A stretch of 64,000 nucleotides of DNA, from contig JAVBVS010000020.1 in the NCBI GenBank assembly GCA_036677805.1, positions 1 to 64,000 of the forward strand, given 5' to 3'. The stretch is from SIG78 sp036677805. Lineage in GTDB: Bacteria > Verrucomicrobiota > Lentisphaeria > Victivallales > Victivallaceae. Shown piece after piece: positions 1-9,710 of the stretch. Numbering within the stretch: the first letter of the stretch is position 1; the number at the start of each line of letters is the position of its first letter. The notes under the pieces were generated by a model. The model did not search any database and was not told the DNA's origin. It saw only the letters and a list, made by a program, of their open reading frames with translations. The position numbers and the translations under genes were made by a program.

Positions 1-172
1 TGATCATGGCGGTTTCTTCCCCCTGCTTCAGCATCAGCGCGGTGGCATTGAGATCGTCGTTGACTTCATGCGCGATGCGTTCAGGATGAGAATAGCCGCC
101 CAGGGCGACGCCCTGTTTGAAATTCGGCGGGGTAATCACCGCCGATCCGAATCCGACTTCAAGTCTGTTCAT
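1..172 (-). CDS. Neutral/alkaline ceramidase-like protein, N-terminal part (runs off the window)
   Basis: Reading the reverse strand from the ATG at 172 gives 57 open codons, still open at the edge of the window. The protein begins MNRLEVGFGSAVITPP and continues with a GGYSHP stretch, then HEVNDDLNATALML. This G-x-A-x-ITPP opening followed by a GY..P motif and a D-x-L-x-A-x-A/L-L strand is typical of the N-terminal domain of the neutral/alkaline non-lysosomal ceramidase family. In environmental bacteria many members are of unknown substrate, often beside sugar genes, so hydrolysis of ceramide should not be assumed. No signal peptide is visible. It is divergent from the LacI-family regulator at 375, with two operator-like palindromes between them, so it is a likely target of that regulator. 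Confidence 0.7.
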   Translation of the reverse strand, partial: MNRLEVGFGSAVITPPNFKQGVALGGYSHPERIAHEVNDDLNATALMLKQGEETAMI

Positions 173-251
173 CTTGCCTTCGCGCCTTCTTATGATTGCC
201 GGTGGCGGCAAGTCTCCGCCGCTTCCGTCCGAGCCCTGAATCAGATAACCC

Positions 252-265
252 TGTTAAAGTTAACA
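252..265. promoter_or_regulatory. LacI-type operator-like palindrome O1
   Basis: TGTTAAAGTTAACA is a perfect 6-bp inverted repeat (TGTTAA/TTAACA) around a 2-bp centre. Its reverse complement matches the second palindrome at 321-334 in 13 of 14 positions. It lies on the side of the ceramidase-like gene and would suit repression of that gene. Binding by the adjacent LacI-family protein is inferred. Confidence 0.6.
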
Positions 266-320
266 TCTGCCATAAATATAACTAAAAAAACAGAAAAAGT
301 CAAGGGTTGAAAAAGAAAAA

Positions 321-334
321 TGTTGACTTTAACA
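321..334. promoter_or_regulatory. LacI-type operator-like palindrome O2 overlapping a -35 box
   Basis: TGTTGACTTTAACA has arms TGTTGA/TTAACA (one mismatch). It covers the -35 hexamer of the regulator's own promoter. Its centre is 69 bp from the centre of the first palindrome. Binding here would block RNA polymerase, so autorepression is the simplest reading. Confidence 0.6.
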
Positions 335-350
335 TTTTTCGTGATATAGT
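323..350 (+). promoter_or_regulatory. Promoter of the LacI-family regulator
   Basis: TTGACT at 323-328 and TATAGT at 345-350 are separated by 16 bp, a good sigma-70-type promoter. The -35 box lies inside palindrome O2. Confidence 0.6.
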
Positions 351-374
351 ATCGTAGAGAATCAGGAAATGTCT

Positions 375-1400
375 ATGAAACCATCCCGGAAAAGTGTATC
401 CATCAGCGATATCGCCAGGGCCTGCAACGTCAGCGCCATGACGGTCAGCCGCGCACTGCGTCCCGACGCGGTGATCAAATCCGCCACCCGTGAGCATATT
501 CTGGAAATCGCCGCCAGACTCGGTTATCTGCGCAATTCGCGCTTGGGACGGCCGGCGGCGGAACCGGGGCGGAACCTGCCCAAAATTCAGTTGATCATCG
601 GCGGCAGCCCGCGTAAAATGGTGCAGTTTCACGCCAGCTTGATTGCGGCGCTGGAACGCGAAATTACCGCTGCCGGCTGCGAATGCATACTGTTCTGCAG
701 CGACGGCGACGCGCAGGGATTTCTCCGGGTGCTCGAAACCGCCAAGCGTACGCTGGCCCATGCCACGATCATCGCAGGCGATTTCGCCGATCAGGAATTA
801 CGGGCGCTGCTGCTGAATTTTCCCGGTGCTGTGGTATTGGACAATCCGGGTCTGACAGCGGAAGACTGCACCTTCAGCAGCATCGGCTTCGACAATAAAG
901 CCGCCGCGGTATCGGCGATGGAGCATCTGCTGGGGCTGAACCGCCGGAATATCATTCTGATCACGGGGGTGCCGGAGCATTTCTTTTCCCGGGAAATTCT
1001 CGCCGGGTATTGTGCGGCGCTGGAGCAGCGCCGGCTGCCGGTGCGGCCGGAGCTGATCCGCCACACCGATTTCACCGCTCCCGGAGCGGAGGCGGCGATC
1101 GACGATCTGCTGGAACGGCATATCGACTTCGATGCCGTTTTCACCAATGACGAAATGGCCGCGGGCGTCTATCGTTCGCTCCAGCGGCATACCATCGCCA
1201 TTCCCCGGCAGGTTGCGGTCGTCGGCTGCGACGACCTGCCGCTCGGTAAACTGCTCTACCCGGCCCTGACCACGGTCAAGCTGGATTACACCTTGCTCGC
1301 CCGGGAAGCGCTCGACTGCATCACCCGCAAAGAAGCGGGCTTTCAGCCCATCCACCGTCGACTGGCGCCCGAACTGATCGTGCGCCAGTCCACCTGGTAG
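375..1400 (+). CDS. LacI-family transcriptional regulator
   Basis: A 341-residue one-component regulator. Residues about 8-28 (SISDIARACNVSAMTVSRAL) form the LacI-type helix-turn-helix; the hinge follows and the rest is a periplasmic-binding-protein-like effector domain ending in the typical region VAVVGCDDLPLGKLLYPALTT. I chose the ATG at 375 because AGGA at 364-367 is seven bases upstream of it but touches the alternative ATG at 369. The gene is divergent from the ceramidase-like gene, and two matching palindromes in the intergenic region, one over its own -35 box, point to autoregulation and control of the divergent gene. The effector, probably a sugar, cannot be told from sequence. Confidence 0.92.
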   Translation: MKPSRKSVSISDIARACNVSAMTVSRALRPDAVIKSATREHILEIAARLGYLRNSRLGRPAAEPGRNLPKIQLIIGGSPRKMVQFHASLIAALEREITAAGCECILFCSDGDAQGFLRVLETAKRTLAHATIIAGDFADQELRALLLNFPGAVVLDNPGLTAEDCTFSSIGFDNKAAAVSAMEHLLGLNRRNIILITGVPEHFFSREILAGYCAALEQRRLPVRPELIRHTDFTAPGAEAAIDDLLERHIDFDAVFTNDEMAAGVYRSLQRHTIAIPRQVAVVGCDDLPLGKLLYPALTTVKLDYTLLAREALDCITRKEAGFQPIHRRLAPELIVRQSTW

Positions 1401-1415
1401 CCGGAAGCATCCGGC

Positions 1416-4400
1416 TCACGCCAGCAGACCCGCGGTTTTCAGCAAAGTATTTTCCGCGGCTGCCACTGTGGAATCGACCAGCGTCGTCGTACTGTCTGCG
1501 GTAGAAACGCCATAACTCAACGTCCCGGCGCTGATATCCGCCAGCATGGAGTCCATGCTGTCGCTCACCGCAGTCAGCGATTCGCTGCCGGCAGCCACAT
1601 CCCAGCTCAGATCGATGGCGGAAGCACTCGTCGGCACCGACTCCGTTACGGCCAACGAGTCCTCTACGGCAAGCGTATACTGATTGTTGCCGCTGCCGGC
1701 GGCTTCGATTTTGACGTAAGCCGCATCGGTTCCGGTCAACTCCAGCAGCAACGAGGCGGTAGCGGTGCTCTTCAACGTAAAGGAACTGCCGGTCCTGGTC
1801 GAAACCTTACCGTTCGCACCGGTCAGTTCCAACGTTACCTTGACTTCATTGCCCTCGCTGTCAAAAAAAGTGATCTTGGCCGAGCCGGAGTTTTGCGTCA
1901 ACCCCAGTTTGCCCTCGGCCAAGTCACTTACATCATAAATATCCGTCGCATCGACATTGCGGACCACAGTTCCGGTGGTCGTCCCGTCTCCGGTCAAAAT
2001 CGTCGCGCCTTCCCAACTCCCGTCATCGGACGTGTACAGATCGACGGTCCCGGTCAGGGTGTAGGCCGCGGCGTTTTTATCGCTGCCGCCGGAAATCACC
2101 AGTTTGTACTGCCCCTCCGCCAACGACGAACCAAAGAGAACGGAGCTTGCCTTGGAAGTGACCTTCACATTTTCAACCGCCTGCCAGGCACTACCGACAT
2201 ATTCGTAGAGTGTCACCTTGAGTTTGGCCGTGTTGCCAAGCGTGCTGTCGAGCGTCATCAGGAAACTGCCCCAGCCGTTCGCCGTATCCGCTCCGAGCGT
2301 GAAATAAATCGCATCTTCCGCATCGCTGCCGCCGCACCAGCCGGAAACCGCGGCGGACAGCTGATTGGTGTTCTGAACAGCGGCAAACGCCAGAGTCGAC
2401 CCGTCTTCGCCGTCACCATAGGCCTGAACCACATTCACCGCCAAGGCATTGTCAGCGGCCGAACTCTTGATGTAATAACTGGTTCCGGCAGTGCCGAGGA
2501 AGGCGCCCTTCGACACCGAAATTTGCTTCAATTGGCCGGAACCGTCATCGCGATAGACGGCATACTTGCCGCCGGAAATCGCCAACACCAGATTTTCCAC
2601 CGGTTCGCCCTGATATTCCTCCGGCGCGATGAAGACGGCGTATTCGTTGCGGTCCAGCATCGCCGTTTCCCCGGCGGTCAACTGCTGAAATTGATCGGCA
2701 ATCACTGCCAGATCGTAATTGGAATTTTTGGTGGATTGCATTGTTTTGGTATTGGGAGACGATACCGCGACATAATATTCGCCACTCAGGAGATTGCTGA
2801 CCATCAATTCCGACTTGCCGGCAGTGGCGGTAAAGGATCCCACCTTTTTGAGCGCGCCATCGACACTGCGGCAGACTGTGAGAACCACATTGCCCGCAGT
2901 ATAATCGCTCAGTGAGAAAATGTAATCGCCCTCCCCGGCGGCATCCACGGCAAAACTGTAGTAATCCACCGCATCGCCATACCCCACCCAGTCGTCCCCG
3001 GTCACCGCGACATTGCCGACGAACGTCAGCGCCCGGGCGGTTGACGGCGTGTCGTCGCTGTTGTCGGGATGGACGACCGTGGTTTCCAGCGTGAGGTCGT
3101 AACTTGAAATCGCTTTCGTGCTCCGCGCGGAAAGCTGGATATAGTAGCTTCCGGCGGTAACGAAAAATGCCAGATCGGATGCCGTGGCATTGGCCTTGAC
3201 CGAAAAAGTCTTGAGCACTGTTTTTTGATCCGAGGCATAGATTTTCACCGTCATTCCGGAACTTTTGCCGATCAGATCGGTGAAGTTGTCCAGCGCCAGC
3301 ACCACATCGGAATTTGCCGCAACCGTAAAGAAAGCCATGTCCGTCGTGTCGCCCATCCCGAGCGTCTGGGTGGCGACCGTTTCACCGGAAGCGATGGCCG
3401 TCGCGGTAGCGAAATTGTCGCCGAGATCGGTGGACGCATCCACGATGAAGACGCCGGAAACCGACTCCGACGCGTTGCCTGCCGCATCCACGGCATAAAT
3501 CAGATATTGATAATTGCCGTTGGCGGTAAAGGCCGCGATATAAGCGGTATCGGTCACCGTCACCGTGGTGAAGGTGGTGGCGTTGACGCTTTTATATTTG
3601 AGCACGTAGTAAGCGGTTCCGCTGACGGCGTCGGCAGAGGTCTCCCAGGTGAAGATCACATCGTTTTTGTGATTGACGATCTGTTTCATCGTCACCTTTT
3701 CCGGTGCGATATCATCCACCAGGAAAGCCGTTCCGGTCGCCGCAGCAGCGGATCCGCTCCCGGAAATGGCGGTTACTTTCCAGCTGTAAATCCCGTCGGC
3801 CAAGCCAGATACGGTACAGCTGACATCGGCGATATCATCGATCGCATAGGTGATGCCGTTGACCGTGTAGGTCAGCCGGAAACGATAGGTGCCAAGCGCC
3901 GTGGCATCGGTCCACGAAAACGTCACCGCGCTGCCGTCAACTTCGGCGGTCAGGTCTTCCGGACGGCTGACCGCGCCGGAAATCGGAATCCGATCGCCCT
4001 CGTCGTCGAGCATCTGGAAGCTGTAGGTCTGACTGTAGGCCGGATTGGTATTGCCCGCCGCATCCGCCACCGCAAGGCGCCAGTAGACCGTACCCATGCC
4101 GGCCAGGATGGCGACCGTCGCTCCGGTTTCTCCGGAAGCCAGCACAAATGCCTGATCGGTGGTGGTAAAACGGTAAACATCGCCGGTAAAGTAGCCGTCG
4201 CCGCAGATTTCGATGGTGTAAACCAGGCTCGAATCGTCGGTAAAATCATCGGTCCAGCTGAAATCGACCGTAATGCTGGTATAAGTTTTGGTCGTAGTTT
4301 CATTGCCGGAACTGTCGGTTGCGGTGCTTTCGGTATATTCCGCCGAAACCGCCGCCGCCAGCGTCAGGAACTGGCCGTCCGGCGGCGTGGTGTCGGTGCT

Positions 4401-7400
4401 GCCGAAACTGCTTTCGGTCAGATAAGCGCTCTGGTTGCCGACGTAATCCACCGCACAAATCCGATAGCAGTAGAGGCCGCCGGCCAACCCCGAAACCGCG
4501 GTCGAGTAAGTATCGTTGTCACAGACGATGCGGGTCCAATCCTCCTGATCGGTGCTGTATTCGACGATGTACTGATAGACGCCGCTCTGGAGATCGGTCG
4601 CCTGCGGCCATTGGAACGTGACGTCATAGGTGATGTTATAGGCATCTTCGCTGTTGACCGCCAGCGATACGTAATTGCCCGAGCCGGACGGGAAGACCGG
4701 GGCGGTATTGTCCCCGGTCCAGACCCGGAAGGTCTGTCCGTCGATAAATCCGCTCTGATTGCCGGAAACATCCACCGCTTCGACCGCCCAGTAAACATAG
4801 CGCTGGTTGGTGAGCTTGGAGGCGATCGCCTGGGTCCCGGCGGCCAGTTTGTAATCGGCATCATAGGTATTTCCGGATGCGTCCGTCGCCTGAAAGATGC
4901 CTCGCTCGGGGTCATACTGCCAGCTGACGATTTCCAGTTCATCTTCTGATTCGACATACAGAACCACATAATAATCGAGCGCCTGATCGCTGACCGCGTC
5001 GGCCCATGAAAAAGCGACCGTCGATGACGTGATCCCGCCCGACGCGTTGCCCGGTGAAACGATGGAACCCGATTCGGGAATCATGTAAAAATTTTCATTG
5101 ACACCGGGGTCCGCCGTTGCCATGGTGCTGCTGTCAAGCGAGCTCCATTGCGACACATAAGCCCCGTCGCCGGAAATACCGCGCACCCGATACTCGACCG
5201 TCTCCCCGGAGTTGAGCGCCAGCGCCGAAAGCGTGTACTCCAAAGTGCCGCCAGCAACCGTCACCGCCACGCTTTGCCCCGCATATTCACCGGAAGCGTC
5301 GAGAATCCGGTACTCGATCTCGTATTCTTCGGCCGCCGTGCCGCCAAGCGTAACACTGTCCCAACTCAAAGCCAGATCGCCGCCGGCACTCAATTCGCCC
5401 GCAACCGTGCCGAATGCAGGCAAATCACCGATCGTCGCATTGCTGCCGGAACCGGTGACGACATTCACGCTGTTGTCATCCTGGTCATACGTCACGGTGA
5501 CGGTCACGCCGTTGAAGATCACACCGGCCGAACCGTCGACCAACGTCACCGACAAGGTTTCGCCCTGACAGATGAAGGTGATATTCTTGCTGCTCCAGTA
5601 GCCGCAGGCGTCGCCGGAATACTGAAAAAGCCGGTAAACGCTGTCGGTTTCGGCAGCATTGAGATTGATGGTCAATGTGCTGGCGGTGCTGACCAGGCTG
5701 ATATCGTTCAGGTCGGTGTTCACGATCGCATAGCCGCCATCGGCATTTTCCGAGTCCAGCGCGAACGTGAGATTGAGTTCGCCTTCGGAGGCGAGCAGAT
5801 TGCCGTTGACCATGGCGCCGGAAGCGATGGTCAGGCTGTTCACCCCCGCGCCGAGGTCGATCGCGCCGTTGATCCGTGCGGTGTCGCTCAGCTCCAGTTG
5901 GTCGGCATCGTTGTCGGTGGAGTAAAAAAGCGTGGCTGAAGCCTCGTCGTAATAGCACTCCGTCGCCACCGCCAACGCGGCGGTAACGGTGCCGGAAATT
6001 CGCAGATTGAGCGCATTCATGCTCAGGATGCCGTAATGATCGCTGGTGATAGCGCCATTGATATCAAACGCGTCGCCATCGTAAACCGAAATCAGCCGAT
6101 CCGACACCTGAATGCCGATGGCAAGGCCGGACCCGGATGAAACCGCGATGGTCCCGGCAAATGCCCCGGCGGTGATGGTTTCCGCCTTCAAGCCGTAGGC
6201 AATGGCAATCGCAAAACCGCTGTTATCCGACAGCGTCACGGTAAAATCGCCGTTGAACTGGCCATTGACGGCGATGCCCGCCGCCGTCATGCCATAGCCT
6301 GCCAGCAGCAACGCCCCGGAGTTGGTGAAATATCCGCCTGAACATTGATTGCCGTCCATCGTCACACTGATCACGCCGGAGAGTTCATCGGCTACGGTAA
6401 TGCTTCCGGTGGCCGATATCCCGGCGGCGGAAACCACATAATTGCCCGACGTCGAACTCCAAGACCCGGAAAATGACAGGGAATTCCCGGAACTTTCCGC
6501 CGTAATCGCTCCCGCAAAACGGCCCAGCGTCACCGCGGCGGCGGAAATTCCGACGGCGGCAATCGTGTTGTCGCTGAAACTCAGGCTGTTGCCGGAGCCG
6601 CGGACGCTCAGCTCCATGGCATTGTCCGAAGCGGTGGAGGTCAAGAGCACCTCGGCATCCGTCTCGTCAATCCGAACGTCGCTTGCGGACAATGCGGCGG
6701 CAAGGATTGTATTGCCGGTAAAGGTCAGCACCCCGGAGGAAGTTCCTCCGTCGGCTTCCCCGATGATGATATTGCCGGAGGCCGCCGTGTCGATTGCGCC
6801 TCCGATCATGGCCGCAATGGCAATGCTCTCCCCGGCGGAAACGCCGACGGCCTTGATCGTATTGCCGGTCACCGTGCCGGGAGTAAACGTGGTAATGCTC
6901 TCGGCCAGATCGCTCACCGCGGCCGAAAGCAAATTGTCATTGGCTGCGCAGACGATACTGCCTTCCCACTGGCCGTTTTCGCACTCGACCGCCGCTTCCG
7001 CCGCAATCGCCACCGCGCCCAGCGTATTCCCGGTGACGGTCAAACCGGCATAGGCCGCGATTTCCGAACCGGAAGCGTCGAGCTGCATATCCCCGGCGAA
7101 ATTGTTGCCGATCACCAGCGTTCCGGCTGCAAAAGCGGTCGCCACCACCACATTGTCGACGCTCAGATTGATCGGCGTCACCGTAGTGCCGGAAACGGTG
7201 GATATCCCGTAGAGTCCAACCGCGGCCGAAGCCTCGAACCGGCCGGAAACATCGCCGCCGACCGTAAGCGCATTGCTCCCGGCGTCGAATACAATGGCGG
7301 AAGCATCAATCACTCCGGGGGTATCGGAATTGTAAACGGCCCCACGGGCATAAGAAGTGCGCGCGGAGACGCCGAAACGCAAATCGGCGTCACTGTTAGC

Positions 7401-7754
7401 CGAAGCCAGTGCGGCCCCGGTCTGCGCGGCGAAATAAATCGTGGCATCGCCGCTCAAGCGCACGCCGGCGGAAGCATAGCGGGCGTTGACCGTCTGATAA
7501 AACAGATTGTAGGGGTTGCCGGAGTCGTCCGAATAATCGCCGCCGATGACCAGAATCACGTCATTTCCGGTCATATTCAGCGCCTGAAAAGATTGCGCTG
7601 TGGAACCGCTGCCGTAGGTGTCATAGCGGTTCGGATACATATTGGCGATGCGTCCGGCGTCAGTCACCCCGGAAGCGTTGGCAAGAATCACCACATCATT
7701 GGGAGTGCTTTTGCCGTAAACCGTTAAATTGGTGTAGATAAAGTCAACGCTCAT
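1416..7754 (-). CDS. Giant repeat-rich surface/extracellular protein with FnIII-like and PPC-like domains
   Basis: A protein of 2112 residues. I chose the ATG at 7754 (MSVDFIYTNL) because GGAGG lies seven bases upstream; the in-frame ATG six bases earlier is too close to it. Residues 1-770 are Gly/Ala/Ser/Thr-rich with repeated units of the type GNTI-x-AVGISA, suggesting a beta-solenoid. Residues about 770-1440 hold five or six fibronectin III-like modules, each ending in a motif like VDAAGN/VDYVGNQS. From about 1445 to 2050 there are repeats such as DNFATATAI..DFFTV-like strands that resemble bacterial pre-peptidase C-terminal (PPC) domains. No classical signal peptide, LPXTG motif or outer-membrane barrel is visible, which is odd for such an architecture; secretion by a type I-like system is a guess. 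An adhesin or matrix role is likely, but there is no direct evidence for a ligand. Confidence 0.75.
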   Translation of the reverse strand: MSVDFIYTNLTVYGKSTPNDVVILANASGVTDAGRIANMYPNRYDTYGSGSTAQSFQALNMTGNDVILVIGGDYSDDSGNPYNLFYQTVNARYASAGVRLSGDATIYFAAQTGAALASANSDADLRFGVSARTSYARGAVYNSDTPGVIDASAIVFDAGSNALTVGGDVSGRFEASAAVGLYGISTVSGTTVTPINLSVDNVVVATAFAAGTLVIGNNFAGDMQLDASGSEIAAYAGLTVTGNTLGAVAIAAEAAVECENGQWEGSIVCAANDNLLSAAVSDLAESITTFTPGTVTGNTIKAVGVSAGESIAIAAMIGGAIDTAASGNIIIGEADGGTSSGVLTFTGNTILAAALSASDVRIDETDAEVLLTSTASDNAMELSVRGSGNSLSFSDNTIAAVGISAAAVTLGRFAGAITAESSGNSLSFSGSWSSTSGNYVVSAAGISATGSITVADELSGVISVTMDGNQCSGGYFTNSGALLLAGYGMTAAGIAVNGQFNGDFTVTLSDNSGFAIAIAYGLKAETITAGAFAGTIAVSSGSGLAIGIQVSDRLISVYDGDAFDINGAITSDHYGILSMNALNLRISGTVTAALAVATECYYDEASATLFYSTDNDADQLELSDTARINGAIDLGAGVNSLTIASGAMVNGNLLASEGELNLTFALDSENADGGYAIVNTDLNDISLVSTASTLTINLNAAETDSVYRLFQYSGDACGYWSSKNITFICQGETLSVTLVDGSAGVIFNGVTVTVTYDQDDNSVNVVTGSGSNATIGDLPAFGTVAGELSAGGDLALSWDSVTLGGTAAEEYEIEYRILDASGEYAGQSVAVTVAGGTLEYTLSALALNSGETVEYRVRGISGDGAYVSQWSSLDSSTMATADPGVNENFYMIPESGSIVSPGNASGGITSSTVAFSWADAVSDQALDYYVVLYVESEDELEIVSWQYDPERGIFQATDASGNTYDADYKLAAGTQAIASKLTNQRYVYWAVEAVDVSGNQSGFIDGQTFRVWTGDNTAPVFPSGSGNYVSLAVNSEDAYNITYDVTFQWPQATDLQSGVYQYIVEYSTDQEDWTRIVCDNDTYSTAVSGLAGGLYCYRICAVDYVGNQSAYLTESSFGSTDTTPPDGQFLTLAAAVSAEYTESTATDSSGNETTTKTYTSITVDFSWTDDFTDDSSLVYTIEICGDGYFTGDVYRFTTTDQAFVLASGETGATVAILAGMGTVYWRLAVADAAGNTNPAYSQTYSFQMLDDEGDRIPISGAVSRPEDLTAEVDGSAVTFSWTDATALGTYRFRLTYTVNGITYAIDDIADVSCTVSGLADGIYSWKVTAISGSGSAAAATGTAFLVDDIAPEKVTMKQIVNHKNDVIFTWETSADAVSGTAYYVLKYKSVNATTFTTVTVTDTAYIAAFTANGNYQYLIYAVDAAGNASESVSGVFIVDASTDLGDNFATATAIASGETVATQTLGMGDTTDMAFFTVAANSDVVLALDNFTDLIGKSSGMTVKIYASDQKTVLKTFSVKANATASDLAFFVTAGSYYIQLSARSTKAISSYDLTLETTVVHPDNSDDTPSTARALTFVGNVAVTGDDWVGYGDAVDYYSFAVDAAGEGDYIFSLSDYTAGNVVLTVCRSVDGALKKVGSFTATAGKSELMVSNLLSGEYYVAVSSPNTKTMQSTKNSNYDLAVIADQFQQLTAGETAMLDRNEYAVFIAPEEYQGEPVENLVLAISGGKYAVYRDDGSGQLKQISVSKGAFLGTAGTSYYIKSSAADNALAVNVVQAYGDGEDGSTLAFAAVQNTNQLSAAVSGWCGGSDAEDAIYFTLGADTANGWGSFLMTLDSTLGNTAKLKVTLYEYVGSAWQAVENVKVTSKASSVLFGSSLAEGQYKLVISGGSDKNAAAYTLTGTVDLYTSDDGSWEGATILTGDGTTTGTVVRNVDATDIYDVSDLAEGKLGLTQNSGSAKITFFDSEGNEVKVTLELTGANGKVSTRTGSSFTLKSTATASLLLELTGTDAAYVKIEAAGSGNNQYTLAVEDSLAVTESVPTSASAIDLSWDVAAGSESLTAVSDSMDSMLADISAGTLSYGVSTADSTTTLVDSTVAAAENTLLKTAGLLA

Positions 7755-7911
7755 ACCCATACCTCCATATGCATTTTCAGTGAAAATGATCAGGAATGGC
7801 ATGTGACGCAAACACACCAATCGAAACCGTGTTCTATTGATAGTAATGCATCATTATTTCGATTTATTGCCAAAATTCAAAAAAAATTTACATCTCCGTC
7901 TTCAAGCCATG

Positions 7912-7944
7912 AAAAAACGTTCGCGGTTTCAGAAAACCGCGAAC
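7912..7944 (-). terminator. Rho-independent terminator of the symporter gene
   Basis: The inverted repeat GTTCGCGGTTT (7919-7929) and AAACCGCGAAC (7934-7944) with a 4-base loop is followed on the minus strand by a run of six T. It lies 31 bases beyond the stop codon of the sodium:solute symporter. Confidence 0.8.
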
Positions 7945-7974
7945 GCTCCCCCCGTGACCTCGAAGAATTGACCG

Positions 7975-9597
7975 TCACAAAACCGAAAAATCGGCGAACA
8001 TGGCGTAAATCGCAACCACCACCGCCAGCAACAGCGCCGCCGCGCCATAAGCATAACGCCACGGACGCAAGCTCACTGCGCCGACATCGATCTGGCGCCA
8101 GGCTTCCCGGCGCGGCGCCAATAACCCCCACAGCCCCATGATCACCAGCAACAATACCAAAACCAGTCCGAGAAAGTGATAGTTGCCGCCGCAGGCCGCC
8201 ACCATGACCGGAAACAGAAAATACCCCCCGGCAATCAGCAGCACGCCGAAAATCAGCGCAAATTGCGCCGCCGCGGCAGGAACGCGCCGCCCCAGAAACG
8301 CGATCAACACCACCGCGAAAATCGGAATGAAATAGATGCCGTTCATGGTCTGAAGATAGTTGAAAATACTCTCCTGCCCCGCCAACAGCGGCGCCACGGT
8401 CATGGACGCCAGCGCGATCACGAGTCCGAAATATTTGCCCGAACGCACCACCTCCGCATCGGAGGCGCGAGGTCGGAACAATCCCTTGTAAATGCCCAGA
8501 CTGAACAGCGTACAGGTGCTGTTGAGCGCCGAATTGAAGCTCGACAGAATCGCCCCCACAATCACCGCCGCGAAGAATCCGACCAGCGGCCACGGCAGCA
8601 CCGTACGCACCAGTTTGCCGTAAGCGTGAACCGCGGGCAGTTCGACGTCCTGCCGATTGACAACGAAAACGTAATAGGCGATGATCCCGGGCAGCACCAG
8701 GTAAAGCGGCCCGAGCAATTTCAGCAAGGCGCACAACAACACCCCCTTCTGTCCCTCGGCCAGACTGCTCGCCGCCAGCGTCCGCTGAATGATCTGTTGA
8801 TTGGTGCACCAGTAAAAGAGGTTGATGATCAATACCCCGGTGAAAATCGTCCAGAACGGCACCTTGGCCTCGGGTCCGCCGATGGAATTCAGCCGCTCCG
8901 GAATCGCCGTCGCAATCGTTTCCATGCCCGCGATCATGCCGCCGCCGTCGCCGATCAGATTGAGACCGAAAATCGTGATCATGAACCCGCCGACGAGCAA
9001 TCCGATGCCGTTGAGCGTGTCGGAGAAAACCACCGAATGCAATCCGCCGAAAAGCGCATAGGCGCTGCCGAGCAATCCGATGCCCCAGACCATCATCCAC
9101 AGCAGCACCCGATCCGACCCGATCCCGGTCAGGCCCTTGACATCGAGAATGCCGGCCATGCCGGTGGCGCCGGTGTAGAGAATGATCGGCAGCAGAATGG
9201 TGGCATAAGCCACCAGAAAGATGATATTGCAGATCACCTGAGTCGTCCGGTCGAAGCGGATTTCGAGCAGTTCGGGCAGCGTCGCAATCCCGCTTTTGAG
9301 GTAGCGCGGCAGAAAAAAGAGCGCCATCGCCACCAGCGCCACCACCGCCACTACCTCCCAGACCATCACCGACAAGCCGACCAGAAAGGCATCGGCATTG
9401 AGTCCGACCAGCTGTTCGGTCGACAGATTGGTCAGCAGCAGCGAACCGGCGATGAATGGAAAAGTCAGGCTCCGCCCGGCCAGAAAATACCCCTGTTCGC
9501 TGCGAATGTCCTCGCGCCGGGTGAAGTACCAAGTCAGAACCACGACCAGTCCGGTGAAAAACAGAAACGACAACAGAGTGAACAGTGCATTCAGCAT
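7975..9597 (-). CDS. Sodium:solute symporter (SSS/SLC5 family)
   Basis: A 540-residue polytopic membrane protein of about 13 transmembrane segments, the usual SSS size. The stretch GGLHSVVFSDTLNG at about residues 184-197 matches the conserved SSS motif near the sodium site, and the loop YFLAGRSL near residue 37 is also typical. It should couple import of a small solute, probably a sugar or organic acid, to sodium entry; the substrate cannot be told. The start at 9597 is preferred over one 12 codons upstream because GGGAG lies nine bases before it. It follows the Ca2+ ATPase by about 110 bp on the same strand and has its own terminator downstream. Confidence 0.9.
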   Translation of the reverse strand: MLNALFTLLSFLFFTGLVVVLTWYFTRREDIRSEQGYFLAGRSLTFPFIAGSLLLTNLSTEQLVGLNADAFLVGLSVMVWEVVAVVALVAMALFFLPRYLKSGIATLPELLEIRFDRTTQVICNIIFLVAYATILLPIILYTGATGMAGILDVKGLTGIGSDRVLLWMMVWGIGLLGSAYALFGGLHSVVFSDTLNGIGLLVGGFMITIFGLNLIGDGGGMIAGMETIATAIPERLNSIGGPEAKVPFWTIFTGVLIINLFYWCTNQQIIQRTLAASSLAEGQKGVLLCALLKLLGPLYLVLPGIIAYYVFVVNRQDVELPAVHAYGKLVRTVLPWPLVGFFAAVIVGAILSSFNSALNSTCTLFSLGIYKGLFRPRASDAEVVRSGKYFGLVIALASMTVAPLLAGQESIFNYLQTMNGIYFIPIFAVVLIAFLGRRVPAAAAQFALIFGVLLIAGGYFLFPVMVAACGGNYHFLGLVLVLLLVIMGLWGLLAPRREAWRQIDVGAVSLRPWRYAYGAAALLLAVVVAIYAMFADFSVL

Positions 9598-9710
9598 AGA
9601 CGCAAACTCCCGTTTTCCATGCCCTTTCTGCAAAAGACCGGAAAACGGGAGGATTTGTTTGTCGATTTCTCTCTCCGCAGCGGAAATTCTCCGTCACGAC
9701 GCCGCGCAAT

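Noticed and set aside
3225..4949. A 574-codon plus-strand open frame inside the giant repeat protein
   Set aside because: Composition typical of an antisense shadow of a Thr/Ser/Ala-rich gene; no start signal and no domain.
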